Shown here piece after piece: positions 25,695-35,000 of a DNA stretch of 64,000 nt. Source of the stretch: Clostridia bacterium (GTDB lineage Bacteria > Bacillota > Clostridia > Oscillospirales > CAG-272); the NCBI GenBank assembly GCA_017416185.1, contig JAFQDF010000022.1:27153-91152 (forward strand). Reading direction: 5' to 3'. Position 1 is the stretch's first letter, and each line of letters begins with the position of its first letter. The position numbers and the translations under genes were made by a program. The notes under the pieces were generated by a model. It made no database searches and was not told the origin of the DNA. It was given only the letters and a program-made list of their open reading frames with translations.

Positions 25695-27437
25695 ATGTCT
25701 AAGGAATTAATGATTGGCAACGCTGCTGTTGCCAGGGGATTGTGGGAAGCAGGATGCTCTGTTGTGTCCAGTTACCCCGGTACTCCCAGTACCGAGATCA
25801 CTGAGTTTGCGGCGTTGTATGATGAAATTTACGCAGAGTGGGCACCTAACGAAAAGGTAGCTATGGAGGTTGCTTTCGGTGCTTGTCTCGGCGGAAAGCG
25901 CAGTGCTTGTGCTATGAAGCACGTTGGTCTCAACGTTGCGGCAGATCCCCTCTTTACAATGTCCTATACCGGTGTCAACGCAGGTCTTATCATCTGTGTT
26001 GCTGACGATCCCGGTATGCATTCTTCTCAGAACGAGCAGGACAGCCGCCATTACGCCATAGGCGCAAAGGTACCTATGATAGAGGCTTGTGACTCTGCTG
26101 AGACCATTGAGTTTATAAAGAAGGCGTATGAGATCTCGGAAAGGTTCGATACTCCGGTAATCTTCCGTACAGTTACCCGTATAGCTCATTCTCAGAGCAT
26201 TGTTGAGCTTGGCGAGCGTAATATGCCCGAGGACAAGAAGTACGAAAAGAACGGTGCTAAGTATATTATGATGCCGGGTAACGCAATCAAGCGTCATCCC
26301 ATAGTAGAGCAGAGAACTCTTGATCTTACCGAGTTTGCTGAAACGGATTCTATCAACCGTGTAGATGAGGGTAAAGATAACTCTATAGGTATTATTACTT
26401 CAGGTTCTGGCTATCAGTATGTAAAAGAGGTAGTGGGCGACAAGTATCCCGTGCTTAAGCTGGGCATGCTCAATCCTATGCCTGTTCGTAAGATCAAAGA
26501 ATTTGCTGCTTCTGTTAAGCGTGTTGTAGTAGTTGAGGAGCTTGATCCCATTATCGAAAATCACTGTAAGACCATCGGTGTTGACGTGGAAGGAAAATCT
26601 CTCTTCGGTTATCTCGGTGAGTTTACCCAGAGTACTGTTGCCAAGGCTCTTGAGCTTGCTGAAAACGTATACGTTACACTTGATACTGTAATTCCCGTTC
26701 GTCCTCCTATGATGTGTTCAGGCTGTCCCCACAGAGGTATGTATTATACACTTGCAAAGAATAAGTGCAACGTTATGGGTGATATCGGTTGCTATACTCT
26801 CGGCGCAATGCCTCCTCTCAATGCTATGGATTCTACTCTTTGTATGGGCGGCTCTATTACGGCGGCTCACGGCTTTAACAAGGCTCAGGGAGCTGACGCT
26901 GAGAAGAAGACGGTTGCAGTTATCGGTGACTCTACCTTTATGCATTCCGGTATGACAGGTCTTGTGAACGTAAGCTACAATGCTTCCAACACAACTACCA
27001 TAATCCTTGATAACTCTATAACCGGTATGACAGGACATCAGCAGAACCCCACGACAGGTTATAACCTTAAGGGTGATGTTGCCGCTAAGGTTGACCTTGA
27101 AGCGCTCTGTTATGCACTCGGCATTAAGAGAGTGACTGTTGTTGATCCCTATGATCTCAAGGAATGTGACCGTGTTCTCAAAGAGGAGCTTGCGGCAGAA
27201 GAACCCTCTGTTATAATCTCCCGCAGACCTTGTGTGCTTCTTAAATATGTCAAGGCTAAGAAGCCTCTTGTTGTAAACAAGGATAAGTGCAGAAGCTGTA
27301 AGGCTTGTATGAAATTCGGTTGTCCTGCAATAAGCATGCACGACGGCAAGGCAGAGATAGATGCAACACTTTGCGTAGGCTGTGGAGTTTGTGAGCAGCT
27401 CTGTCACTTTGATGCTTTTGAAAGGCAGGGTGAGTAA
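25695..27437 (+). CDS. iorA: Indolepyruvate:ferredoxin oxidoreductase, alpha subunit
   Basis: IorA oxidises aryl 2-oxoacids (indolepyruvate, phenylpyruvate) to aryl-acetyl-CoA, passing electrons to ferredoxin. The 580 residues have the expected order: pyrimidine-binding domain (SSYPGTPSTEITEF near 22), transketolase C-like middle, TPP domain (CSGCPHRGMYY near 345, GDIGCYTLG near 361, GDSTFMHSG), and a C-terminal ferredoxin domain with two cluster motifs CRSCKACMKFGCP and CVGCGVCEQLC near 531 and 560. The stop overlaps the iorB start, so the two subunits are coupled. Confidence 0.96.
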   Translation: MSKELMIGNAAVARGLWEAGCSVVSSYPGTPSTEITEFAALYDEIYAEWAPNEKVAMEVAFGACLGGKRSACAMKHVGLNVAADPLFTMSYTGVNAGLIICVADDPGMHSSQNEQDSRHYAIGAKVPMIEACDSAETIEFIKKAYEISERFDTPVIFRTVTRIAHSQSIVELGERNMPEDKKYEKNGAKYIMMPGNAIKRHPIVEQRTLDLTEFAETDSINRVDEGKDNSIGIITSGSGYQYVKEVVGDKYPVLKLGMLNPMPVRKIKEFAASVKRVVVVEELDPIIENHCKTIGVDVEGKSLFGYLGEFTQSTVAKALELAENVYVTLDTVIPVRPPMMCSGCPHRGMYYTLAKNKCNVMGDIGCYTLGAMPPLNAMDSTLCMGGSITAAHGFNKAQGADAEKKTVAVIGDSTFMHSGMTGLVNVSYNASNTTTIILDNSITGMTGHQQNPTTGYNLKGDVAAKVDLEALCYALGIKRVTVVDPYDLKECDRVLKEELAAEEPSVIISRRPCVLLKYVKAKKPLVVNKDKCRSCKACMKFGCPAISMHDGKAEIDATLCVGCGVCEQLCHFDAFERQGE

Positions 27438-28012
27438 TGATGAAAACTACTAATATAATGATAGTCGGTGTCGGTGGACAAGGATCACTTCTCGCAAGTA
27501 AGCTTTTAGGTAAGCTTCTTTGCGGAGAAGGCTATGACGTCAAGGTCTCCGAGGTACACGGAATGAGTCAACGTGGCGGTTCTGTTGTAACATATGTACG
27601 TTTTGGCGAAAAGGTCTACTCTCCCATTATCGACAAGGGCGAGGCAGACTATATAATATCCTTTGAAAAGCTTGAAGGAGCAAGATACGTAAGCTGTCTT
27701 AAGGAAGGCGGTACTCTGGTTGTGAATACTCAGCAGATAGATCCTATGCCTGTAATTATCGGAGCTACAGAGTATCCCGCGGAGATCCTCTCTGAACTTG
27801 AGGCAAAAGGTGTTAATGTCGATAAGATCGATGCACTTGCCCTTGCAAACGAGGCTGGCTCCTCAAAGGCGGTAAACATCGTACTTCTCGGCAGACTTGC
27901 AAAGCATATGAATATTTCTACCGAAAAATGGATCGCAGCTATCGAAAGCAGTGTGAAGCCTGCTTTTGTTGAACTTAATAAAAAAGCCTTCGAGTTAGGT
28001 TATAACAGTTAA
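27437..28012 (+). CDS. iorB: Indolepyruvate:ferredoxin oxidoreductase, beta subunit
   Basis: The 191-residue gamma/beta-type partner of IorA. The start NIMIVGVGGQGSLLASKLLG and the HGMSQRGGSVVTYVRFG motif near residue 45 are family hallmarks. The first codon overlaps the iorA stop (TAATG); a second ATG follows at once at 27440, so the exact start is uncertain by one codon. Length is normal. Confidence 0.95.
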   Translation: MMKTTNIMIVGVGGQGSLLASKLLGKLLCGEGYDVKVSEVHGMSQRGGSVVTYVRFGEKVYSPIIDKGEADYIISFEKLEGARYVSCLKEGGTLVVNTQQIDPMPVIIGATEYPAEILSELEAKGVNVDKIDALALANEAGSSKAVNIVLLGRLAKHMNISTEKWIAAIESSVKPAFVELNKKAFELGYNS

Positions 28013-28026
28013 AGGAGGAAACTATT

Positions 28027-28458
28027 ATGGCAATCAAACAGTTATCGATCTTTGTGGAAAATAAAAAGGGAAGTCTTGTTGAGATATACGAAACTCTGTC
28101 TCACGCACAGGTTGACATCCGCGCGATGTCAATTGCGGATACACAGGATTTCGGTATTCTTCGTCTTATCGTAAGTGATGCCGAAAAGGCCGCAGAGGCG
28201 CTCAAGCAGGCACATTGCATCGTTTCGGTAACCGATGTTATCGGCGTTGCCATCAATGACCAGGCAGGAAGTCTTGCTAAGGTAGTAAGACTCCTTACCG
28301 ACAATGATGTAAACATTGAGTATATGTATGCCTTTATTACTGTTTCCAAACAGTATGCATACGTTGTGTTCCGTGTGGCTGATAACGATGCTGCTACAGC
28401 TCTTCTTGAGACTAACGGCGTTAAATTGGTCACTGAGGATGATATCAGAAATCTGTAA
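28027..28458 (+). CDS. Double ACT-domain protein
   Basis: The 143 residues consist of two ACT domains (about 3-70 and 71-140: LSIFVENKKGSLVEIYETL and GVAINDQAGSLAKVVRLL). ACT domains bind amino acids. The stand-alone pair, 14 bases after iorB, is likely a sensor or allosteric partner for the aromatic 2-oxoacid module, as seen in other Clostridia. AAAGGAGG precedes the ATG. No catalytic domain is present. Confidence 0.88.
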   Translation: MAIKQLSIFVENKKGSLVEIYETLSHAQVDIRAMSIADTQDFGILRLIVSDAEKAAEALKQAHCIVSVTDVIGVAINDQAGSLAKVVRLLTDNDVNIEYMYAFITVSKQYAYVVFRVADNDAATALLETNGVKLVTEDDIRNL

Positions 28459-28502
28459 ATTTTGACAATGTGAAAATAAATAGTGAATTTCACAATGTTC
28501 AC

Positions 28503-28531
28503 TTGATTTTTCAAAAGTGATTATTTATAAT
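28503..28531 (+). promoter_or_regulatory. Promoter of the oad operon
   Basis: TTGATT and TATAAT with a 17-nt spacer, about 60 bases before oadG. An inverted repeat (TGTGAAA and TTTCACA arms, 28469-28494) lies just upstream and could be an operator. Confidence 0.65.
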
Positions 28532-28591
28532 TTAATCGGTCAAATATATACTATATTGTATGATACATTTTAAAGTTTATGGAGGTAAACG

Positions 28592-28900
28592 ATGACAGGA
28601 GGATTTGTCAACTTCCTTGCTGATGTCGCTGAGCCCAACATGGGTGTTGTGGCAGGTCTCGGCTTGGGTACTGTATTCGCAGGATTGATATCTCTGGTTG
28701 TTCTTCTGAGCATAATGAATGTTATATTCAGTAAGATAAAGACTAAAGAGAAGGTTACACCTGAAGTGAATACTGCTGTTTCTGCAGAGGATGAAAAGAT
28801 GGACGAGGAAACAGTTGCTGCTGTTTCGAGTGCTATTGCAGAAGTGCTCGGACGTGATGTTTCGGGTATAAGAATTACATCAATTAAGAAAATTAATTAA
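28592..28900 (+). CDS. oadG: OadG-like small subunit of a sodium-pumping decarboxylase
   Basis: A 102-residue protein with one membrane helix (about residues 20-45) and a charged C-terminal tail, typical of OadG/gamma subunits that hold the complex together. Sequence conservation in this family is low, so identification uses size, topology and position before the biotin carrier, OadB and OadA. The end (AIAEVLGRDVSGIRITSIKK) is the region usually conserved. GGAGG lies seven bases upstream. Confidence 0.8.
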   Translation: MTGGFVNFLADVAEPNMGVVAGLGLGTVFAGLISLVVLLSIMNVIFSKIKTKEKVTPEVNTAVSAEDEKMDEETVAAVSSAIAEVLGRDVSGIRITSIKKIN

Positions 28901-28914
28901 GTGAGGTAACTACA

Positions 28915-29253
28915 ATGAGAAGATTCAGAGTTAATGTGAACGGCAACGAATACGATATCACCGTTGAAGAGATCGACGCATCTGCTGCAAAATCAGCCCC
29001 TGCTCCCAAAGCAGCGCCCAAGTCTGCAGCTCCTGCAGGCGGCGAGGCTGTCAAGAGCCCTATGCCCGGTACTATTCTTAAGGTCAATGTAACAAACGGT
29101 GCCGCAGTTAAGAAGGGTCAGGTTCTTATGATCCTTGAGGCAATGAAGATGGAGAACGAAATTATGTGTCCCTGCGACGGCAAGATAACATCTTTAACCG
29201 TAGCACAGGGTGCTTCTGTTGAGTCCGGCGCTGTTCTTTGTACCATCGGCTAA
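28915..29253 (+). CDS. Biotin carboxyl carrier protein of the decarboxylase
   Basis: A 112-residue biotinyl-domain protein. A short N-terminal strand region is followed by an Ala/Pro-rich flexible linker (about residues 23-43), then the biotin domain with EAMKMENEI, whose lysine near residue 78 carries biotin. It shuttles CO2 from the OadA carboxyltransferase site to OadB in the membrane. In many species this domain is fused to OadA; here it is separate. Confidence 0.93.
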   Translation: MRRFRVNVNGNEYDITVEEIDASAAKSAPAPKAAPKSAAPAGGEAVKSPMPGTILKVNVTNGAAVKKGQVLMILEAMKMENEIMCPCDGKITSLTVAQGASVESGAVLCTIG

Positions 29254-29267
29254 TCGGAGGAAGCTAA

Positions 29268-30449
29268 ATGTTTGACGCTATTATAAATTTTTTAAATCAG
29301 ACAGGTTTTTCGCTGATCGTTGATAACTGGAAATGTCTTATAATGATCGTTATTTCCCTTGGTCTGATGTATCTTGCCATAGTCAAGAAGTTTGAGCCTC
29401 TGCTCCTTCTTCCTATCGCATTCGGTATGCTTATGACTAACATACCCGGTTCGGGCATGTACCATCCCGAGCTTTGGGATGCTTTTGTGGCCGGTGAAAT
29501 AGGCTTTGGTACCATTATGCATGACGGTGGATTGCTTGATATACTCTATATCGGTGTTAAAGCCGGTATCTACCCCTGTCTTATCTTTATTGGTGTCGGT
29601 GCTATGACAGACTTCGGTCCCCTGATCGCTAATCCCAAGAGCCTTCTTCTCGGTGCGGCTGCTCAGCTCGGTATCTTTCTTGCATATATCGGTGCTGTTC
29701 TTCTCGGCTTTACAGGTCCTGAGGCAGGATCTATCGGTATTATCGGCGGTGCAGACGGTCCTACGGCTATTTTCGTAACTTCAAAATTAGCACCTCATCT
29801 GCTCGGACCGATCGCAGTTGCGGCTTATTCATATATGGCTCTTGTACCTGTTATCCAGCCTCCGATCATGAAGCTTCTTACAACAAAGAAGGAAAGACAG
29901 ATAACTATGACAGAGCTTCGTCCTGTTTCAAAGACCCAGAAGATCATATTCCCCTTTGTTGTTGTAATCTTCGTTTCACTTCTTGTTCCTTCCGCTGCTC
30001 CTCTTGTAGGATGTCTTATGTTGGGTAACCTTATGAAGGAATCCGGAGTTGTTGAACGTCTGTCTAAAACTGTTCAGAACGAGCTTATGAACATCGTTAC
30101 TATCTTCCTTGGCGTTTCTGTTGGAGCTACAGCCACAGCGGATACGTTCCTTGATTGGAATACCGGAGGCATCATTCTGATGGGTGTAGCTGCGTTTGCA
30201 TTTGGTACAGCAGGCGGAGTTCTTCTTGCAAAGCTTATGAACCTCTTCCTGCCTAAAGGAAAGAAGATCAATCCCCTTATCGGTTCAGCCGGTGTTTCTG
30301 CAGTTCCTATGGCAGCACGTGTATCACAGACAGTAGGTCAGAAGGAAAATCCCTCCAACTTCCTGCTTATGCACGCTATGGGTCCCAACGTGGCAGGTGT
30401 TATCGGTTCCGCTATTGCCGCAGGTGTTCTTATAGCACTGTTCGGCTAA
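29268..30449 (+). CDS. oadB: Sodium ion-translocating decarboxylase, beta subunit
   Basis: OadB decarboxylates carboxybiotin and pumps sodium out. The 393 residues form about 9-11 membrane helices with the hallmarks of the family: [11 protein letters not shown] near 105, [10 protein letters not shown] near 160 containing the key aspartate, [11 protein letters not shown] near 285, and the C-terminal [12 protein letters not shown] and [15 protein letters not shown] stretches. It lies between the carrier protein and oadA with 14- and 18-base gaps. Length is normal. Confidence 0.96.
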   Translation: MFDAIINFLNQTGFSLIVDNWKCLIMIVISLGLMYLAIVKKFEPLLLLPIAFGMLMTNIPGSGMYHPELWDAFVAGEIGFGTIMHDGGLLDILYIGVKAGIYPCLIFIGVGAMTDFGPLIANPKSLLLGAAAQLGIFLAYIGAVLLGFTGPEAGSIGIIGGADGPTAIFVTSKLAPHLLGPIAVAAYSYMALVPVIQPPIMKLLTTKKERQITMTELRPVSKTQKIIFPFVVVIFVSLLVPSAAPLVGCLMLGNLMKESGVVERLSKTVQNELMNIVTIFLGVSVGATATADTFLDWNTGGIILMGVAAFAFGTAGGVLLAKLMNLFLPKGKKINPLIGSAGVSAVPMAARVSQTVGQKENPSNFLLMHAMGPNVAGVIGSAIAAGVLIALFG

Positions 30450-30467
30450 AGATTAGGAGAATAATTT

Positions 30468-31862
30468 ATGGCAAACAAATTATATATTACAGATACTATC
30501 CTTCGTGATGCACACCAGTCTCAGGCGGCAACACGTATGAGAATAGAGGATATGCTTCCTGCCTGTGAGATTCTTGACTCTATCGGTTACTGGTCTCTCG
30601 AATGCTGGGGCGGTGCTACCTTTGATGCTTGTATGAGATTCTTAAAGGAAGATCCCTGGGAAAGACTGCGTAAGCTTAAGGCTGCACTTCCCAAGACCAA
30701 GCTCCAGATGCTTTTCCGCGGTCAGAATATTCTCGGATATAAGCATTATGCAGATGACGTTGTTGACGCCTTCTGTAAAAAATCAATTGAAAACGGAATC
30801 GACGTTGTACGTGTGTTTGATGCTTTAAATGATGTCCGTAACCTTGAGCAGGCTATGAAGTCTATCAAGAAGTACGGCGGTATATGTGAAGCTGCCATCA
30901 GCTATACAACGAGTCCTGTGCACAGTGACGAGTATTTCGTTAAGCTTGCAAAGACTATGGAGCAGATGGGTGCAGACGTTATCTGTATCAAGGATATGGC
31001 TAACCTCTTGCTTCCTATGAACGCTTATCAGCTTGTTAAAAAGCTTAAGGCAGCGGTAAACGTACCGATCCACCTTCATACTCACAATACCACCGGTACA
31101 GGCGATATGACTAACCTTATGGCAGCACAGGCTGGTGTTGATATCGTAGATACAGCACTTTCTCCTCTTGCTAACGGTACAGCTCAGCCTTCTACCGAGG
31201 CACTTGTTGCTACCCTTAAGGGAACGGACCGTGATACAGGTCTTGACCTCGGCAAGCTCAGCGATGCCGCAACTCATTTCAGAGGTGTTGCGAATAAACT
31301 GAAGGAACAGGGAAGCCTTGATCCTAAGGTTCTTAATGTTGATACAAACACCCTTCTGTATCAGGTACCCGGCGGTATGCTTTCCAATCTTCTTTCACAG
31401 CTCAAGCAGGCTAACGCAGAGGATAAGTACTATGAGGTTCTTGCGGAGATCCCGAGAGTGCGTAAGGATTTCGGATATCCTCCCCTTGTAACGCCTACCA
31501 GCCAGATCGTAGGCACACAGGCTGTTATGAACGTGCTTGCAGGCGAGAGATACAAGATGGTTCCCAAGGAATCTAAAGGAATTCTCCGCGGTGAGTACGG
31601 TCAGGTACCCGGCGAGGTGAACGAGGAGGTACGCCGCAAGGCTATCGGTGATGACGAAGTCATTACCTGTCGTCCTGCCGACCTTATCGAGCCCGAGCTT
31701 GAAAAGTACTGCGAAGAAGCAAAGGATATTGCAAAGTCAGCCGAGGATGTATTAAGTTATGCGCTTTTCCCTCAGGTTGCATCCAAGTTCCTTGTTGAAA
31801 GAGATAACCCCGTTAAAGAAGATGACGAGGTTCGCGTTCTTTACGTTGATAATCAGGCATAA
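30468..31862 (+). CDS. oadA: Oxaloacetate decarboxylase alpha subunit (carboxyltransferase)
   Basis: The 464 residues cover the carboxyltransferase TIM barrel (DTILRDAHQSQAATRM near residue 8, CWGGATFDACMRFL near 45, RGQNILGY near 85, HLHTHNTTG near 203 with the metal-binding histidines) and the conserved PYC-type C-terminal domain. The biotin domain that often ends OadA is missing, because it is encoded separately. It transfers CO2 from oxaloacetate to biotin, giving pyruvate. A pyruvate carboxylase B-type role is a less likely alternative, because OadB and OadG are present. Confidence 0.94.
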   Translation: MANKLYITDTILRDAHQSQAATRMRIEDMLPACEILDSIGYWSLECWGGATFDACMRFLKEDPWERLRKLKAALPKTKLQMLFRGQNILGYKHYADDVVDAFCKKSIENGIDVVRVFDALNDVRNLEQAMKSIKKYGGICEAAISYTTSPVHSDEYFVKLAKTMEQMGADVICIKDMANLLLPMNAYQLVKKLKAAVNVPIHLHTHNTTGTGDMTNLMAAQAGVDIVDTALSPLANGTAQPSTEALVATLKGTDRDTGLDLGKLSDAATHFRGVANKLKEQGSLDPKVLNVDTNTLLYQVPGGMLSNLLSQLKQANAEDKYYEVLAEIPRVRKDFGYPPLVTPTSQIVGTQAVMNVLAGERYKMVPKESKGILRGEYGQVPGEVNEEVRRKAIGDDEVITCRPADLIEPELEKYCEEAKDIAKSAEDVLSYALFPQVASKFLVERDNPVKEDDEVRVLYVDNQA

Positions 31863-31870
31863 ATAATTCA

Positions 31871-31898
31871 AAGATCCGACGTAAAGTCGGATCTTTTT
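31871..31898 (+). terminator. Terminator of the oad operon
   Basis: Ten-base-pair stem AAGATCCGAC/GTCGGATCTT with a GTAAA loop and a run of T. The dispersed repeat begins directly after it. Confidence 0.92.
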
Positions 31899-31900
31899 TA

Positions 31901-31986
31901 ATATATAGAAATTTTCTCTATTCCGTGTGGTTTGAATTACTGCGTAAACGGGCGCAGTATGGGTGCGGCGACTCGCTGCTTTTTTA
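31901..31986 (+). repeat. Dispersed 86-bp element, copy A
   Basis: Almost identical to the reverse complement of 63857-63942: only a few substitutions and one single-base gap over about 86 bases. It holds two hairpins: TACTGCG/CGCAGTA (31938-31959) and GCGGC/GCTGC (31965-31979), the second followed by six T. It begins immediately after the T-tract of the oad terminator. No reading frame is apparent. Confidence 0.85.
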
Positions 31987-32013
31987 CTAATTTTAACGAA
32001 ATATCAAAATATA

Positions 32014-32042
32014 TTGAAATTCAATTAATAATATGTTAAAAT
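32014..32042 (+). promoter_or_regulatory. Promoter of the giant esterase gene
   Basis: TTGAAA and TAAAAT with a 17-nt spacer and a TGT before the -10 (extended -10). It lies 49 bases before the ATG, which has an AAGGGGG site. Confidence 0.7.
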
Positions 32043-32091
32043 ATTTATTAAGATCATTACTTTTTAGAATCTATATAATTAAGGGGGCATT

Positions 32092-35000
32092 ATGAATACT
32101 GTGTTAAGAAAAACAAAGAGTATCATTTCTGTAGCGATGGTGCTTATGATGCTTTTTTCCAATGCATCGATTTTTATGGTAACAGCAGATGACGGTTTGA
32201 CATGTACCGTAACATTCAATGCTGTTCTTAAGGCAACGACCGATGTTCCGGAAACAGTAACTGCAATTGTCGGTGGCAAGATACAGATTCCTGCTAATAC
32301 TCCTGAGTGTGAGGGTTGGGCGTTTGTGGGTTGGAACGAATCCGGCAGTGCGGTAGATCCCTACTATATACCCGGTCAGTATATTACCGTGTATGGAGAT
32401 ATGATCCTTAAGGCTGCCTGGAGATCTTCTACGGGCGACGGACAGTATCCAAACTCAGGCGGATACTACTCTGTATACTATTCTGCCAATGGCGGTACAT
32501 GGACTGATGCTGACGATTCTCCCTACAGAAAGCCCACATTGCAGGCGGGTCATATGACAAAGGGTATGATCTTTTCATTCCCCACAGATACAAAAACTCT
32601 TTCCCGTGACGGCTACAGACTCCAGACCGATCCCGATGATATGAATGTTGTTTCCTTCTATTCGGGAGACGGTAAGGGTGCGACAACATATGGAGATATT
32701 GCCGCTAATAACGGATATGAATATGTGATATATCCCTCAAACTACAAGGGCAGCGTTTTTATGGTTGATACAGACCGTGTACCCTACGGTAAAAATGCTT
32801 TTGTCTATGCGGTATGGGATCCTGTGATCACATATAATATGAATGACGGCACAGATACCGTTATTTCCGACTTTAACTATATCACCGACGGTGATGAATA
32901 CACAGTTCTCGGTGTGAACGGTTATACAGGTTATTCCTCCTCTTCATTTCAGCACGGCAGAGAGGGTGACGACAAGAACACCCTTCTCCCCAACAGAGAT
33001 GCGTACAGAGGTCTTACACAGATATATTCAAGATTAGGATATGTCCTTGCAGGCTGGAATACCGCGCCGGACGGCAGCGGTACTACCTACGAGGCAGGCA
33101 AGGCTTATGATGTAACCGAGCCTCTTTCTCTCTATGCTGTCTGGGAAGAGGACCCAAATCATACTCATGAATATACAGTAGTTGTACTTAAAGAAGCAAA
33201 CTGTACCGACAGGGGCAGAATAGAGTATACCTGTGCCTGCGGTAAGAGCTATGTGGAAAGACCTTTAGCTCTCGGACATGACTACAGTGCTTGGACTGTA
33301 GGCGAAACTGAACAGTCAAGAAGCTGTTACAGATGCGGTATGATAGAAACCACAGCCGTTGATACTGCGGTTATCCCCGGAATTACTGTAAACGGCTACG
33401 AGCTTACTATTACAAATGCGGATAAGGTTGCAGAGGTAACCTATACCCCCGGAAAGATGAAAACCGTAAAGGATATTGAGCTTTCCGCTGATGCAGTTAC
33501 GGTAAGCGTTGATACCGACACAAGCGAATATCGTATGGCTATGGCGGCGGCAGGTATATATACATTTGCCGTCAAGCTTGATGATTCCTCGGTATATATT
33601 TTTGTTGCAGAGGTAAGTGATGAACTTGTAAGTGCTGACGGAGTTACCGTTACCGTCAAGGGACTCGAGGGTGCAAAGGATTTCTTTATCGCAAAGGGCG
33701 ATTACGATACCTATGCAGATGTAAAGGCAAACAGGGTAGTAAATGTAACCTCTAAGAAGTTTACCGGGGACAGCTACAGCTATGTCCTCGCTACTCCCGG
33801 TATCTATACCGTTCTTATAAGAAGCAACGACACAAGCGTTGCACACAAAATTGCAAAGATCAATGTTACCGTAGTTGAGCCTGAGTTTGTTCCTACAGGC
33901 TTACAGCTTAAGATAAAGAATCTTGAGGATGTAAAGGTCATCCGTACCGCCTACGGTGAGTACACTACCGCTACCGAGATAAAGAGAGCGGAGGGTGCCC
34001 GCGCCTTTACCGATAAGGCTGTTATCAAGGGGGCAAGCGAATATACCATCCAGTACAGAGAAAACGGTACGGCAAGTGTAATAGTTTTCTATAACAACGG
34101 ATATGTTAAGGTTTATCAGTTTGAGGTCAAGAAGACTCTTCCCGATTTTAATCACGAGAAGGACACCGTCAGAATAGGCGAACTTGACAATCTTCAGGTG
34201 GTTCGTTATGCAAGCGGTGAATATACCTCTGCTTCAGAGCTGAAGAGAGCTCCCGACTGTATCAGCTTCACAAAACACGATGTAACAAACGGTTTTATCA
34301 CCGTATCCGGACTTAAACCCGGAACATACACCTTCCTTGTTCAGTATAAGGATGAAAGCTATAACTTCTATACAGTAACCGTAACTCCCGAGGAGCCTAC
34401 GGCATCCGGTATATCTCTTTCCAATGCTTTTTCAAGCAATATGATTGTTCAGAGAGACGAAAAGCTTACAGTATGGGGCGGAAGTGTTTCTGAGAATAAT
34501 GAAGGCAAGGCAGTTGTAGTCGAGTTCAAGGGCGAAACTGCAGTAGGTATCGTAAAGGACGGTATCTGGGAAGCAGTTTTTGATACTACATTCCCTGTTG
34601 ACAGAGACGGCAGCGATATGGTGATCAAGGCTGCCGACGGGCAGATCGTTCTCAGTAATGTTCTTGTGGGCGATGTTTACTATGTAATAGGACAGTCCAA
34701 TGTATTCTACGGTATCGGCGATCTTATAGTTGACCGTTATTATTCGGGCAATGTCAATAATTATATAAACATAGATTATGACAATGCCCGTGATATGCGC
34801 TTCTACCGTATTTCAAGCACTCATTACACCAATCAGACAGGCGTTATGGCACAGGGTACTGCTACTCTCTATGAGGATGTATACAACGGCGCACAGTGGC
34901 AGATGCCAAGCGATATTTACAATCAGGTACAGACCTACGCAATGCCATTTATCAATAACCATAAAGCCAACGATAACATTACCTGCGGACTTCATACCTT

